Positions 32,379 to 40,874 of a DNA stretch of 64,000 bases are shown here, piece after piece (within the stretch, counting starts at the first letter, position 1; every line of letters begins with the position of its first letter). This DNA comes from Candidatus Enterococcus moelleringii. Its GTDB lineage: Bacteria > Bacillota > Bacilli > Lactobacillales > Enterococcaceae. The stretch is taken from contig NZ_JAFREM010000011.1 in the NCBI RefSeq assembly GCF_017377575.1, forward strand, positions 1 to 64,000, written 5' to 3'. Both the position numbers and the translations under genes were made by a program. Below the pieces are notes generated by a model. That model was given only the letters and a program-made list of their open reading frames with translations. It had not been told where the DNA came from and made no database searches.

Positions 32379-32429
32379 CTCGAAGAACGGTTGGAAAGCT
32401 AGCGCTGCTAACCGTTCTTCGAGCTTTTA
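32379..32429. repeat. Long 14-bp-stem hairpin in the intergenic region
   Basis: CTCGAAGAACGGTT (32379-32392) is exactly complementary to AACCGTTCTTCGAG (32410-32423), followed by CTTTTA. It may be a second terminator or a processed RNA end. Apart from this and the operator-promoter after it, 32314-32705 shows nothing coding. Confidence 0.6.
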
Positions 32430-32515
32430 TTTAGCCTTTTTCCACCAATCGACTGGATCAATCAAAAATAAATAGGCAGCTAAATAGTTGCTATATCGGC
32501 CTTTTCAGCAGAGAT

Positions 32516-32607
32516 TGAAAAAAAGTTCACTTATATTAAAAAAATTCATTGACTGAACTTTAGTTTAGTTGTATACTTCATTCATAGGCAAGATGAAAAA
32601 AAGTTCA
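32516..32607 (+). promoter_or_regulatory. Promoter and repeated operator of the serine-dehydratase operon
   Basis: Promoter TTGACT (32549-32554), a 17-base spacer, TATACT (32572-32577). The same 14 bases TGAAAAAAAGTTCA stand on both sides, at 32516-32529 and 32594-32607, and an inverted TGAACTTT lies in the spacer. This symmetry around the promoter suggests a regulator that binds both sites. Confidence 0.75.
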
Positions 32608-32705
32608 TCGGATAGCAATTATTTTAGTAAGACTTCGAAGTTGAATAGGTTAAGCAAGTTGCAGTAGGAAAAGATTAAGTTTGTAAAAAATTTGGAGGCG
32701 ACGAA

Positions 32706-33758
32706 ATGGAAACGGTATCAGGTGTGTTAATGTTAGTTCTTGTATTATGTGGGATGTCTTTATTTTCTTTTAAAGCACCGCGGGGTAGAAAAGCGTTAGG
32801 CGCTCTGTCTGGGGCAGCGTGTGCAACGTTTTTACCAGAAGCATTTTTACGGTATGCAGTCGGCGGAGTATTCAATATTGAATATATCTCAAACATAGGT
32901 GAAGTCATGGGTGGTCTCGGAGGTTTAGCCGCGGGTGCATTAGTACCGCTGGCATTTGGCATCAGTCCAGTATTTTCAATCATTATGGGAATTTCATTAA
33001 TCAAGGTTAGTTTGTTACCAGCATTTATTACAGCGTATCTATTATCTTTCCTTATTCGTCAAATCGAAAAACGAGTGACTGAAGGAATTGATTTACTAGT
33101 GATCATCTTGGTTATTCCATTAAGTGCAGCGTTAATCGCCGGTTTGATTCAACCAGTTGTCCTAAGTGTCTTAGGAGTGATCGGCGGAACCATCTTAAAT
33201 GCAGTCGAAGGCAATCCTTATGTCATGGCAGCAATCTTAGGAGCAATTATCCCGATCGTCGGTATGACACCGCTAAGTTCAATGGTTCTAACTGCGCTAA
33301 TCGGATTGACGGGCGTTCCAATGGCTATCGGCGCGATGACCTGCTACGGCAGCTCATTAGTCAATGCTGTACTATTCAAACGCATGAAGCTAGGCAGCAA
33401 ATCTACACCGTTAGCAGTTGCAATTGAACCATTAACTCAGATCGATATCATTAGTTCAAATCCGATTCCGGTTTATATGACTAATTTAGTCTCAGGTATC
33501 ATTAGCGGAATCATTGTTACCTTCTTCGGATTAACTGTTCCGGTAACAGGAATGGCTACACCATGGGCCGGCTTATTGGTTACCCTTGGCAATAATCCAA
33601 TTCAAACGACACTGCTTGTTGTAGTCTTGATCACTGTTGTCAGCATTATCTGCGGATTACTTGGAGCTATCGTATTCAGAAATTACAAAGCTGTCGAAAT
33701 TGACAATGCCAAAAAATTGGGAACGCCAGAAACCATGGTAACTGAGCTGGAAAATTAG
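32706..33758 (+). CDS. PTS EIIC-like (PTS_EIIC_2-type) membrane transporter
   Basis: 350 aa with about ten hydrophobic helices and glycine-rich loops (GEVMGGLGGLAAGALVPLAFG; AAILGAIIPIVGMTPLSSM; IDIISSNPIPVYMTN). The wording matches the EIIC-like family that lacks EIIA/EIIB partners, and none are encoded here. The gene heads an operon with both serine dehydratase subunits, so it may carry serine or a related amino acid or sugar without phosphorylation. RBS TTGGAGGCGACGAA precedes the ATG. Substrate unproven. Confidence 0.75.
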   Translation: METVSGVLMLVLVLCGMSLFSFKAPRGRKALGALSGAACATFLPEAFLRYAVGGVFNIEYISNIGEVMGGLGGLAAGALVPLAFGISPVFSIIMGISLIKVSLLPAFITAYLLSFLIRQIEKRVTEGIDLLVIILVIPLSAALIAGLIQPVVLSVLGVIGGTILNAVEGNPYVMAAILGAIIPIVGMTPLSSMVLTALIGLTGVPMAIGAMTCYGSSLVNAVLFKRMKLGSKSTPLAVAIEPLTQIDIISSNPIPVYMTNLVSGIISGIIVTFFGLTVPVTGMATPWAGLLVTLGNNPIQTTLLVVVLITVVSIICGLLGAIVFRNYKAVEIDNAKKLGTPETMVTELEN

Positions 33759-33783
33759 CCATAAATAAAGGAGAGTTATATAT

Positions 33784-34479
33784 ATGAATGCAGTATTAAC
33801 GATGGACAAACCGAAGAAAATAAAGAGTGCGATGAATTATAAAAGTTGTTTTGATGTGATTGGTCCGATTATGATTGGGCCATCAAGTTCTCATACAGCG
33901 GGTGCATTAGCTATTGGAGCAGCAGCTCGCAAATTATTTGGTGGTACACCGAATAAGATTTCTATTAAATATTACGAATCCTTTGCAGATACGCATAAGG
34001 GACACGGAACCGATTTTGCCATTATCGGTGGGGTTTTAGGTTTTAAAGCCAACGATGCGGGAGTTATTAATTCGATTGCAATAGCAGAAGAGCAAGGAAT
34101 CGAGATTGAATTTCATGAAATGTGTGAAGAAAGTCCGGTACAACACGCCAATACAGCTTGTGTGACCTTGAGTGACGACACTCATGAAATCCATTTAACC
34201 GGCATCTCTGTCGGCGGTGGAACAATTGAAGTGAAATATATTGAACTAGAAGGCTTTGGCGTTGAATTGCACGGACCGTTGCCGATCTTGATTGTCATCA
34301 ATGAAGATGAGCGGGCTATGCAAAAATTCAAAGAATCTGATCTTACCATCAATTCAGTTTCTCGCTATGTAAATCACGATGCGGCATTGTTCGCTTTTGA
34401 TCTAGATACGACACCAATGGAATCTGTAAAAGACGAGCTGTTTTCGTTGGATGATTCATCACAAATAATTTTATTGTAG
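33784..34479 (+). CDS. sdaAB: L-serine dehydratase, beta subunit
   Basis: 231 aa. SCFDVIGPIMIGPSSSHTAGALAIG near the N-terminus is the signature of the beta subunit, followed by an ACT-like C-terminal region (LPILIVINEDERAMQKF). With the alpha subunit it forms the iron-sulfur enzyme that deaminates L-serine to pyruvate and ammonia. The N-terminal 20 residues extend beyond the usual start; a later ATG at 33829 is possible but the RBS (AAAGGAGAG) favours 33784. Confidence 0.93.
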   Translation: MNAVLTMDKPKKIKSAMNYKSCFDVIGPIMIGPSSSHTAGALAIGAAARKLFGGTPNKISIKYYESFADTHKGHGTDFAIIGGVLGFKANDAGVINSIAIAEEQGIEIEFHEMCEESPVQHANTACVTLSDDTHEIHLTGISVGGGTIEVKYIELEGFGVELHGPLPILIVINEDERAMQKFKESDLTINSVSRYVNHDAALFAFDLDTTPMESVKDELFSLDDSSQIILL

Positions 34480-34492
34480 GGAGAATTTAAAG

Positions 34493-35386
34493 ATGTATTA
34501 TTCGATTGCAGAATTTATTGAAGAAGCTGAAAACAGCGGGAAAAGTATTTCGGATTTAATGATTGAGCTGGAAATGGAACGCAGTCAAAAAAGCCGTGAA
34601 GAGCTTTTGGATCTGATGGAGCAAAATTTAATCGTGATGGATGCAGCCGTTAAACGTTCGCAAGAAGGCGACGGCGTCTTCTCACCAACTGGTTTAACCG
34701 GCGGCGATGCGGTTCGTCTGAAAAATTATCGGGCAAAAGGGAAAACGCTATCAGGTGATCTGATGGTCTCAGCCGTTCAAGCGGCTTTAGGGACAAATGA
34801 AGTCAATGCGTCGATGGGTGTTGTTTGTGCGACACCGACAGCTGGAGCCAGCGGGACACTTCCAGGGGTATTGATGGCGATTAGAGATACCTTGAACTTA
34901 ACGACGGAACAACAAGTCCGCTTTTTATTTACTAGTTCGTTGTTCGGAATGGTCACCGCCAATAATGCCATGATTGCTGGGGCAATCGGTGGATGCCAAG
35001 CAGAAGTGGGCAGTGCGTCAGCGATGGCAGCCGCCGCTGCAGTCGAAATGGCCGGTGGAACACCGCAGCAATCCTCTGAAGCTTTTGCTATTGCGTTGGG
35101 CAATTTGCTGGGACTGGTCTGTGATCCAGTGGCTGGTTTAGTGGAAATTCCTTGTGTGAAGCGAAATGCTATTGGGGCGGGCAATGCTTTGATCGCGGCA
35201 GATATGGCTTTAGCAGGAATCGTCAATAAAATTCCGGCAGATGAAGTGCTGGAGGCTATGAATAAAGTCGGACGCCAATTACCACGATCACTCCGGGAAA
35301 CAGGACTAGGTGGATTAGCCGATACGGAAACCGGGCGACGAATGAAAAAAGAAGTGTTTAGTCAAGTGAAATTCACATTTCACTAA
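34493..35386 (+). CDS. sdaAA: L-serine dehydratase, alpha subunit
   Basis: 297 aa. Fe-S cluster Cys occur in VCATPTAGASGTLPGV, IGGCQAEVG and GLVCDPVAGLVEIPCVKRN, all typical of the alpha chain. It starts 13 bases after the beta subunit with GGGAGAA upstream. The product pyruvate can feed energy metabolism when serine is imported. Confidence 0.95.
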   Translation: MYYSIAEFIEEAENSGKSISDLMIELEMERSQKSREELLDLMEQNLIVMDAAVKRSQEGDGVFSPTGLTGGDAVRLKNYRAKGKTLSGDLMVSAVQAALGTNEVNASMGVVCATPTAGASGTLPGVLMAIRDTLNLTTEQQVRFLFTSSLFGMVTANNAMIAGAIGGCQAEVGSASAMAAAAAVEMAGGTPQQSSEAFAIALGNLLGLVCDPVAGLVEIPCVKRNAIGAGNALIAADMALAGIVNKIPADEVLEAMNKVGRQLPRSLRETGLGGLADTETGRRMKKEVFSQVKFTFH

Positions 35387-35413
35387 AAAATAGGGTGTTA
35401 AGAAGGTAGGACT

Positions 35414-36685
35414 ATGTTAGATATTAAAAGAATTCGTCAGAATGCAGAAGAAGTAAAAACCAAAATGATTTCTCGTGGTGTTGAACCAGAAGTGATCGAT
35501 TCGTTTTTGGACTTAGATGAGCAGCGTCGTGAATTATTAGTGAAGGTTGAAGAATTGAAGCAGTATCGGAATACCGTTTCTACGAAGATTGCTGAGATGA
35601 AGCGGGCGGGCACTGATGCTTCTGCTCAAGTGGCTGAAATGAAGGAATTAGGCGAGCAGATTAAGCAGATGGATAAAGAAATTGCGGCGGTTGAAGCAGC
35701 GTCTAAAGATATCGCAGAAAACTTACCTAACCTGCCTCACGACAGCGTACCGGTTGGCGAAGATGAAGACGATAATGTGGAAGTCCGCAAATGGGGAAAT
35801 CCAGCAGACTTTGCTTTCGAAGCAAAACCGCATTGGGCAATTGGGGAAGACTTAGACATCTTAGATTTCGAAAGAGGCAGTAAAGTGTCTGGAAGCCGAT
35901 TCCTTTATTACAAAGGCTTAGGCGCTCGACTGGAACGGGCTGTTTACAACTTCATGCTGGATCAACATGTGGATGAGCATGGCTATACCGAGATGATTAC
36001 GCCATATCTGGTAAACAGCCAATCAATGTTTGGCACCGGGCAGTTTCCTAAATTCAAAGAAGATGTTTTTCAAATTGATGATAGAGACCTCACCTTGATT
36101 CCGACGGCAGAGGTACCATTAACCAATTATTATAGTCAGGAAATTTTGGATAAGGCGGATTTGCCGATTTACTTTACGGCGATGAGCCCATCATTTAGAT
36201 CAGAAGCAGGAAGTGCCGGTAGAGACACTCGCGGTTTGATCCGGCTGCATCAATTTCATAAAGTTGAAATGGTGAAATTCAGCGATGCCGAAAATTCTTA
36301 TGACGAATTGGAAAAAATGGTCACAAACGCCGAAAGCCTGTTGCAAAAACTGAACTTGCCTTACCGGATTGTGACTCTCTCAACCGGAGATATGGGCTTT
36401 TCAGCTGCGAAAACCTATGATATCGAAGTCTGGATTCCAGCCCAAGATACCTATCGTGAAATCAGCTCCTGTTCAAATTGTGAAGATTTTCAAGCCCGTC
36501 GCGGGATGATTCGTTACCGTGATGAGAATGATAAAGTTCAATACGCGCATACGTTAAATGGCTCGGGCTTAGCAGTTGGCCGTACAGTAGCCGCTATTTT
36601 AGAAAATTACCAAAATGAAGATGGTTCGGTAACCGTTCCTCTTGCATTAGTTCCATATATGGGCGGAACGACTGAAATTAAGTAA
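35414..36685 (+). CDS. serS: Seryl-tRNA synthetase
   Basis: 423 aa. N-terminal coiled-coil arm ([17 protein letters not shown] to [13 protein letters not shown]), class II motif 2 ([25 protein letters not shown]) and motif 3 ([19 protein letters not shown]). It charges tRNA-Ser. It lies 28 bases behind sdaAA without its own visible promoter or T-box leader, so it is co-transcribed with serine breakdown genes, perhaps to balance serine use. Confidence 0.97.
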   Translation: MLDIKRIRQNAEEVKTKMISRGVEPEVIDSFLDLDEQRRELLVKVEELKQYRNTVSTKIAEMKRAGTDASAQVAEMKELGEQIKQMDKEIAAVEAASKDIAENLPNLPHDSVPVGEDEDDNVEVRKWGNPADFAFEAKPHWAIGEDLDILDFERGSKVSGSRFLYYKGLGARLERAVYNFMLDQHVDEHGYTEMITPYLVNSQSMFGTGQFPKFKEDVFQIDDRDLTLIPTAEVPLTNYYSQEILDKADLPIYFTAMSPSFRSEAGSAGRDTRGLIRLHQFHKVEMVKFSDAENSYDELEKMVTNAESLLQKLNLPYRIVTLSTGDMGFSAAKTYDIEVWIPAQDTYREISSCSNCEDFQARRGMIRYRDENDKVQYAHTLNGSGLAVGRTVAAILENYQNEDGSVTVPLALVPYMGGTTEIK

Positions 36686-36732
36686 GCAATAATGCTGCAA
36701 AAAAGAGATCAAACTCAAATGTGTGAATATTT

Positions 36733-36794
36733 GAGTACCCCTTTCTATTGTGACGTTTTAGTCGATGAAACAATAGCAAAAGGGGGCTCTTTTT
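36733..36794 (+). terminator. Terminator after serS
   Basis: Long imperfect stem: GAG-TACCCC (36733-36741) and CTATTG (36745-36750) with CAATAG (36771-36776) and GGGG-CTC (to 36789), followed by T5. Confidence 0.75.
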
Positions 36795-36949
36795 GGTACA
36801 CTCAACTATGTGAAATATAAAAACACGGAGATATATTGGCAGCGCTGACTTTCTGTTAGATCTTCGGGTTGTTATGAGTCGTTCTGACCTAATTAGATAG
36901 CGAAGAACAACAATCATTTTAAATAAATTCAGGAAATGGAGGGCTTATT

Positions 36950-37636
36950 TTGGAACCCTATTTACGTTTAAGTGAAGTTGATAAGCAAATACTACAATCT
37001 TATACCATGATGTTGGATGGTTTAGGAAATTTTATGGGGAACTCATGCGAAATTATTCTCCACAGTTTAGAATATCTGGAAAATTCCGCGATTAAGGTGA
37101 TTAATGGGCACTTCAGCAATCGGAAACAAGGAGCACCTATTACCAATTTAGCGCTAAAAATGCTGGATCAATTAAATGATAGTGAGGATTATTCAGCTAT
37201 GCCGTACTTTAATAAGAATATAGACGGTGTGAATTTGAAATCCTCCACAATCCCGATATTTGGGGAGAACAATCGCATTATCGGCTTAATTTGTATTAAC
37301 ATGCACTTAGAGCAGCCATTGTACGAATTTTTACATGATCTTTTACCGGCTACTCATCCAGTTGAAGCTTCTAACGATTCGAATAATTCAGAGCATTTTT
37401 CTGATAATATTGATGACTTAATCATGACGGCTTTAGCAAAAGCGAAGCAATCCGTTAAAGCAGATCCAAAAATCTCGAATTTGAATCAAAATAAGGAAAT
37501 CGTCATTCGGTTGTACGATCAAGGTATTTTCAATTTGAAGGATTCAGTGATCAAAATTGCGAACTCTTTGGATATCTCAAAAAATACGATTTACCTGCAT
37601 ATCCGCAATCACAAAAAAGAAAACAAAACAGAGTAA
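36950..37636 (+). CDS. YheO/DauR-like transcription regulator (PAS-like + HTH)
   Basis: 228 aa from TTG 36950 with GGAGGGC upstream. The N-terminal PAS-like domain (LDGLGNFMGNSCEIILHSLEYLENSAIKVINGHFSNRKQGAPITN to GLICINMHLE) is the YheO-type sensor; a C-terminal HTH (NKEIVIRLYDQGIFNLKDSVIKIANSLDISKNTIYLHI) binds DNA. It follows the serine operon and could act at the TGAAAAAAAGTTCA repeats at 32516 and 32594, an untested guess. Confidence 0.85.
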   Translation: MEPYLRLSEVDKQILQSYTMMLDGLGNFMGNSCEIILHSLEYLENSAIKVINGHFSNRKQGAPITNLALKMLDQLNDSEDYSAMPYFNKNIDGVNLKSSTIPIFGENNRIIGLICINMHLEQPLYEFLHDLLPATHPVEASNDSNNSEHFSDNIDDLIMTALAKAKQSVKADPKISNLNQNKEIVIRLYDQGIFNLKDSVIKIANSLDISKNTIYLHIRNHKKENKTE

Positions 37637-37766
37637 AATCGAATCATTTCCATTCCAGCAATTTGTGAAGCAGCCCTTCATGAATTGTTTTTTTATTTTG
37701 TGGGAACTTTTTGGTGGTTTATTTGCTCTAATAGAGTGTAGTAAGAAAAAAGGTGGTGAGTTTTAA

Positions 37767-38276
37767 TTGTTGAAAGAAATATGGCTGGTGAAAAAGGCGC
37801 AGCAAGGCGATGGAGAAGCTTTTGTCCAACTAACGAAACAGTACGAAAAAATTCTTTATGGCGTAGCCAGACGGTATCTGAAAGATGAGGATGTGGCCGA
37901 CGTATTACAAGACACACTCTTGATTGCATTTAAGAACATACATAGTTTGAAGCAGCCAAAATATTTCAATACTTGGCTTACCAAAATTTTGATTAATGAA
38001 TGCAATAAACTCCTCAAAAAGAATAAGCAATACTCCTATCAAACGCTGGAGGAAAATGCTGATCTGGCTGAACGAACATCGGTAGATACTTTGGAATTAG
38101 AGGAGCTGATTTCTGAACTAAATCCAATCTACAAGACGCCGATTCTGCTCTATTACTACAGTGGATTTTCCTACAAAGAAATCAGCCGCATTATCGATGA
38201 GCCTCTAGGTACAGTGAAATCACGCATTTCTAGAGGGAAGGCGTTACTGCAAAAAGAATACCGGAAAGGAGAGTAG
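37767..38276 (+). CDS. ECF-type RNA polymerase sigma factor
   Basis: 169 aa from TTG 37767 (AGGTGGTGAG upstream). Region 2 (QLTKQYEKILYGVARRYLKDEDVADVLQDTLLIAFKNIHSLKQPKYFNTWLTKILINECN) and region 4 (LNPIYKTPILLYYYSGFSYKEISRIIDEPLGTVKSRISRGKALLQ). The next gene, four bases on, is its membrane anti-sigma partner. It likely directs an envelope-stress regulon and its own operon. Confidence 0.92.
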   Translation: MLKEIWLVKKAQQGDGEAFVQLTKQYEKILYGVARRYLKDEDVADVLQDTLLIAFKNIHSLKQPKYFNTWLTKILINECNKLLKKNKQYSYQTLEENADLAERTSVDTLELEELISELNPIYKTPILLYYYSGFSYKEISRIIDEPLGTVKSRISRGKALLQKEYRKGE

Positions 38277-38280
38277 CGGG

Positions 38281-39303
38281 ATGGATCACGAATTTGAAAA
38301 AAAGCTCCAAATGCTAAAGCATGAAGAAATTGAAATACCTGATGAAGTAAGGAATAAGTTGGATAGAACTTACCAAAAAATAGAGATGAACAAACTGAAA
38401 AAGCGACGTTTTCGAAAAAACAGGGTAGGAATCGTGCTGGCTGCGGTTGTGCTTTTGATCCTGATTGGCTTTTCGCCCATCGCCAAAGCCGTGGATAACT
38501 ACATCAAGTTCGGCCAATTCACCTCCAAGACTTTAAAGGACGAGGGATTTGTCGCAAAACCGGCTGAGACAGTTAAAAGCAGTGGGATAAAAATAGTCTT
38601 AGAAGAAGCTTATCTGGATCAAAAACAATTAGGACTGCATTTTATGGTTATGATCCCGAAAGATTCTGACTTGAATTCTGATCAGATCGATTTTTACAGT
38701 CTCGGTTTTTCAATTAAGAATAGTGAAGACCGTGTTCTTTTTTCTAATGTCTCGGCAGAGGGTTCTTTTGAGGGAACGGCTACTGGCAACCAACATTTTG
38801 ACCAAAAGAATCATACCTTGGAAATTACTTATCTATTGAATAACTATCAAGAAGAGTTTGCAGACTCTGGTGATTTGTCGATTGAAATCACGAGAATTTC
38901 GGGTGTCGTTCAAGGCAAGACAGAAGTGGGAGCTGGGTTTAGTAAAGTAAAATCGGTCGCAACTGAAGGGACTTGGACGCTGCCTTTAAAGACAAACAGT
39001 ATAAAAGAATTTAAGCCTTTGGATTACTCGGGAGTACTTAATGATAACGATCAGAAGGTAACAGGCGAAGCTTTCCCAACCATGTTCAAAGTTGTGACCG
39101 AACCTTTTGAAGCAGCTAAAAATACCTTAGATATCGAACTGGTTTCGAGGGATCAGAGCTCTGTTAAAACGTATCTTCTGTCAAGCAGCTCAATAGAAGA
39201 TGGTTTATTGGTTTGGTATTTCGATTATCCTTGCTATGATCAAAATAGTGAAGTAACACTGCGGATTGATGGACAGGATGTAGCAGTGTTAACGAGAAAA
39301 TGA
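38281..39303 (+). CDS. Membrane anti-sigma factor, DUF4179-like
   Basis: 340 aa. A short cytoplasmic part (residues 1-48), one membrane helix (VGIVLAAVVLLILIGFSPIAKAV) and a large outside domain of about 260 residues with VLEEAYLDQKQLGLHFMV, the start of the DUF4179 pattern. It would hold the ECF sigma factor until an outside signal arrives. Confidence 0.87.
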   Translation: MDHEFEKKLQMLKHEEIEIPDEVRNKLDRTYQKIEMNKLKKRRFRKNRVGIVLAAVVLLILIGFSPIAKAVDNYIKFGQFTSKTLKDEGFVAKPAETVKSSGIKIVLEEAYLDQKQLGLHFMVMIPKDSDLNSDQIDFYSLGFSIKNSEDRVLFSNVSAEGSFEGTATGNQHFDQKNHTLEITYLLNNYQEEFADSGDLSIEITRISGVVQGKTEVGAGFSKVKSVATEGTWTLPLKTNSIKEFKPLDYSGVLNDNDQKVTGEAFPTMFKVVTEPFEAAKNTLDIELVSRDQSSVKTYLLSSSSIEDGLLVWYFDYPCYDQNSEVTLRIDGQDVAVLTRK

Positions 39304-39316
39304 AGCCAAAAAAATA

Positions 39317-39344
39317 CTGGAAATCAGAATTCCCTGATTTCCAG
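39317..39344 (-). terminator. Terminator of def
   Basis: CTGGAAATCAG (39317-39327) and CTGATTTCCAG (39334-39344) form a perfect 11-bp stem. On the minus strand the hairpin is followed by TATTTTTTT, so it serves def and lies between convergent genes. Confidence 0.88.
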
Positions 39345-39351
39345 TCGCTGT

Positions 39352-39915
39352 TTATTCGATTACCAATACGCCTTCATCTAAAGTGAACGGTGATTGTTCG
39401 TTGATGTGGTCGTAGAACATGATGCCATTGATGTGATCAATTTCGTGTTGAACGACGATTGCGTTGTAGTTTTTCAAACGAACCTTTTGTTTGTTGCCTT
39501 CAGCATCATAGTAAGAAACCGTGATGCGAGCGGCACGTACAACATAACCTGGCACTTCCCGGTCAACCGATAGACAGCCTTCGCCTTCACCAAGGCTGGC
39601 TTGTTGAACTGAGTGGCTCAAAACTTTCGGGTTATACATGACGGTGCTGAGGCCTGATTCTGGTTTTTCAGGATCAAGACTAGGCACATGAACAGCAATA
39701 ATTCGTTTTGAAATATCTAATTGGGGAGCAGCTAATCCGACGCCTCCGCGCAGCTGCAATTCTTCAGCTTTAACCGGATCTTGACTATTTTTAAGAAATT
39801 CCATCATTTCTTCCCCAAGCTTTACGTCCTCTTCCGTTGGCGGAATCGGCACTTCTTTTGCGACAGCGCGCAGGGTGGGATGTCCTTCCCGTATAATATC
39901 ATCCATTGTGATCAT
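39352..39915 (-). CDS. def: Peptide deformylase
   Basis: 187 aa. The three motifs of deformylase are present: [20 protein letters not shown] and [12 protein letters not shown] (HExxH-type metal site). It removes the formyl group from new proteins. The length and the insert between motifs match the type 2 enzymes of Gram-positive bacteria. GAGAGGAGACC lies before the start on the minus strand. No close partner gene; it faces rpsO divergently. Confidence 0.96.
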   Translation of the reverse strand: MITMDDIIREGHPTLRAVAKEVPIPPTEEDVKLGEEMMEFLKNSQDPVKAEELQLRGGVGLAAPQLDISKRIIAVHVPSLDPEKPESGLSTVMYNPKVLSHSVQQASLGEGEGCLSVDREVPGYVVRAARITVSYYDAEGNKQKVRLKNYNAIVVQHEIDHINGIMFYDHINEQSPFTLDEGVLVIE

Positions 39916-40185
39916 TAAAAAGGTCTCCTCTCAAAAGGACTCATACATCAAGATAGTTTATCACAAAAGCGGCCCCAAGCAAATGGACTGCTTAAATATT
40001 GTGATTTTTTAAAGAATCCTTCAACAGGCGAAAAACCAGGATTTCTTTGCGCCAAATCTTGCTTTTTTGTCCAGAATCTAGTAAAGTGTTAAGGTACGCT
40101 ATGCGTACATCGCCTACTACTTGGTTGGGCGCTTCACCAACGCTTTACTCAGTTGTAGGGAAAAAAAGAGAAAGAGGTGAAATAC

Positions 40186-40455
40186 ATGGCTTTATCACAA
40201 GAACGCAAAAACGAAATCATCAAAGATTTTGCTCGCCATGAAGGAGATACTGGTTCTCCAGAAGTACAAATCGCTGTACTTACAGAAGAAATCAATCATT
40301 TGAATGAGCATGCACGTGTCCACAAGAAAGACCACCATTCTTACCGTGGTTTAATGAAAAAAGTTGGTCATCGTCGTAACTTGTTAGCTTACTTACGTAA
40401 GAATGACGTACACCGTTACCGTGAATTAATCCAACGTTTAGGACTACGTCGTTAA
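40186..40455 (+). CDS. rpsO: 30S ribosomal protein S15
   Basis: 89 aa from ATG 40186 (AGAGGTG upstream). [30 protein letters not shown] and the final RLGLRR are diagnostic. S15 binds 16S rRNA helices 20-22. A 200-base leader with pairable segments (GTACGC and GCGTAC at 40094-40108) may carry an S15 autoregulatory fold, but I cannot prove it. Confidence 0.98.
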   Translation: MALSQERKNEIIKDFARHEGDTGSPEVQIAVLTEEINHLNEHARVHKKDHHSYRGLMKKVGHRRNLLAYLRKNDVHRYRELIQRLGLRR

Positions 40456-40463
40456 TTTTTGTC

Positions 40464-40497
40464 AAAAAAGCGAGGTTCCTAGGAATCTCGCTTTTTT
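40464..40497 (+). terminator. Terminator after rpsO
   Basis: AAAAAAGCGAGGTTCC (40464-40479), loop TA, GGAATCTCGCTTTTTT (40482-40497); one wobble pair. It works on either strand. Confidence 0.93.
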
Positions 40498-40650
40498 GCC
40501 AGTTATGCTTTTCGCAGGATATAACAGTTTGAATTGCTATCAGGAATTTAGCAATAAAACGAACAAGCAGTTTAGCATAATGGTAAGCGTGCGAAAATCG
40601 CGTGAATTTTTACGTTAGAAAAATTCACCCATAACTATGAGTTAGCTGCT
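40498..40650 (+). repeat. Intergenic repeat, copy A
   Basis: It begins GCCAGTTATGCTTTTCGCAG right after the rpsO terminator, contains CAGTTTAGCATAATGGTAAG and a perfect hairpin (GTGAATTTTT, 7-base loop, AAAAATTCAC), and ends GTTAGCTGCTAG. It shares these blocks in order with copy C at 43191-43350. Confidence 0.6.
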
Positions 40651-40729
40651 AGTTATGCTTTTGCCATTCGTATAGCACGATAGAATGCTTGCGAAGAAAA
40701 TCATTCATCAACAATGAGCTAGCTGTCAG
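40650..40729 (+). repeat. Intergenic repeat, copy B (short)
   Basis: It begins TAGTTATGCTTTTGCCATTC, continues with TAGCACGATAGAATG, has a small hairpin (TCATT ... AATGA) and ends GAGCTAGCTG. A shorter relative of copies A and C, abutting copy A. Confidence 0.5.
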
Positions 40730-40787
40730 ATGGTATCTGAGGCTGGATCACAAAAAAATCAACCCCCTCCCGCAGTCTGCCGTCACT

Positions 40788-40841
40788 CTACTAACCAAAT
40801 GCAAGAAGCGAAGTCCTTCGCTGTTTCCATTTGTTTAGTAG
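40788..40841 (+). promoter_or_regulatory. Long hairpin in the pnp leader
   Basis: CTACTAA-CCAAATG (40788-40801) pairs with CATTTG-TTTAGTAG (40828-40841), capped by GCGAAG/CTTCGC (40808-40821). It lies 34 bases before pnp. In E. coli a comparable leader stem is cut by RNase III and lets PNPase regulate its own mRNA; the same is plausible here. Confidence 0.7.
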
Positions 40842-40874
40842 CGTCGCAACTGTCAGAGGGAAAAAGGAGAAATT

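Noticed and set aside
34777-35226. Minus-strand open frame inside sdaAA
   Set aside because: Ala/Pro-rich shadow of a well-conserved gene.
35387-35413. T-box leader of serS
   Set aside because: The gap to sdaAA is only 27 bases and has no T-box sequence or hairpin.
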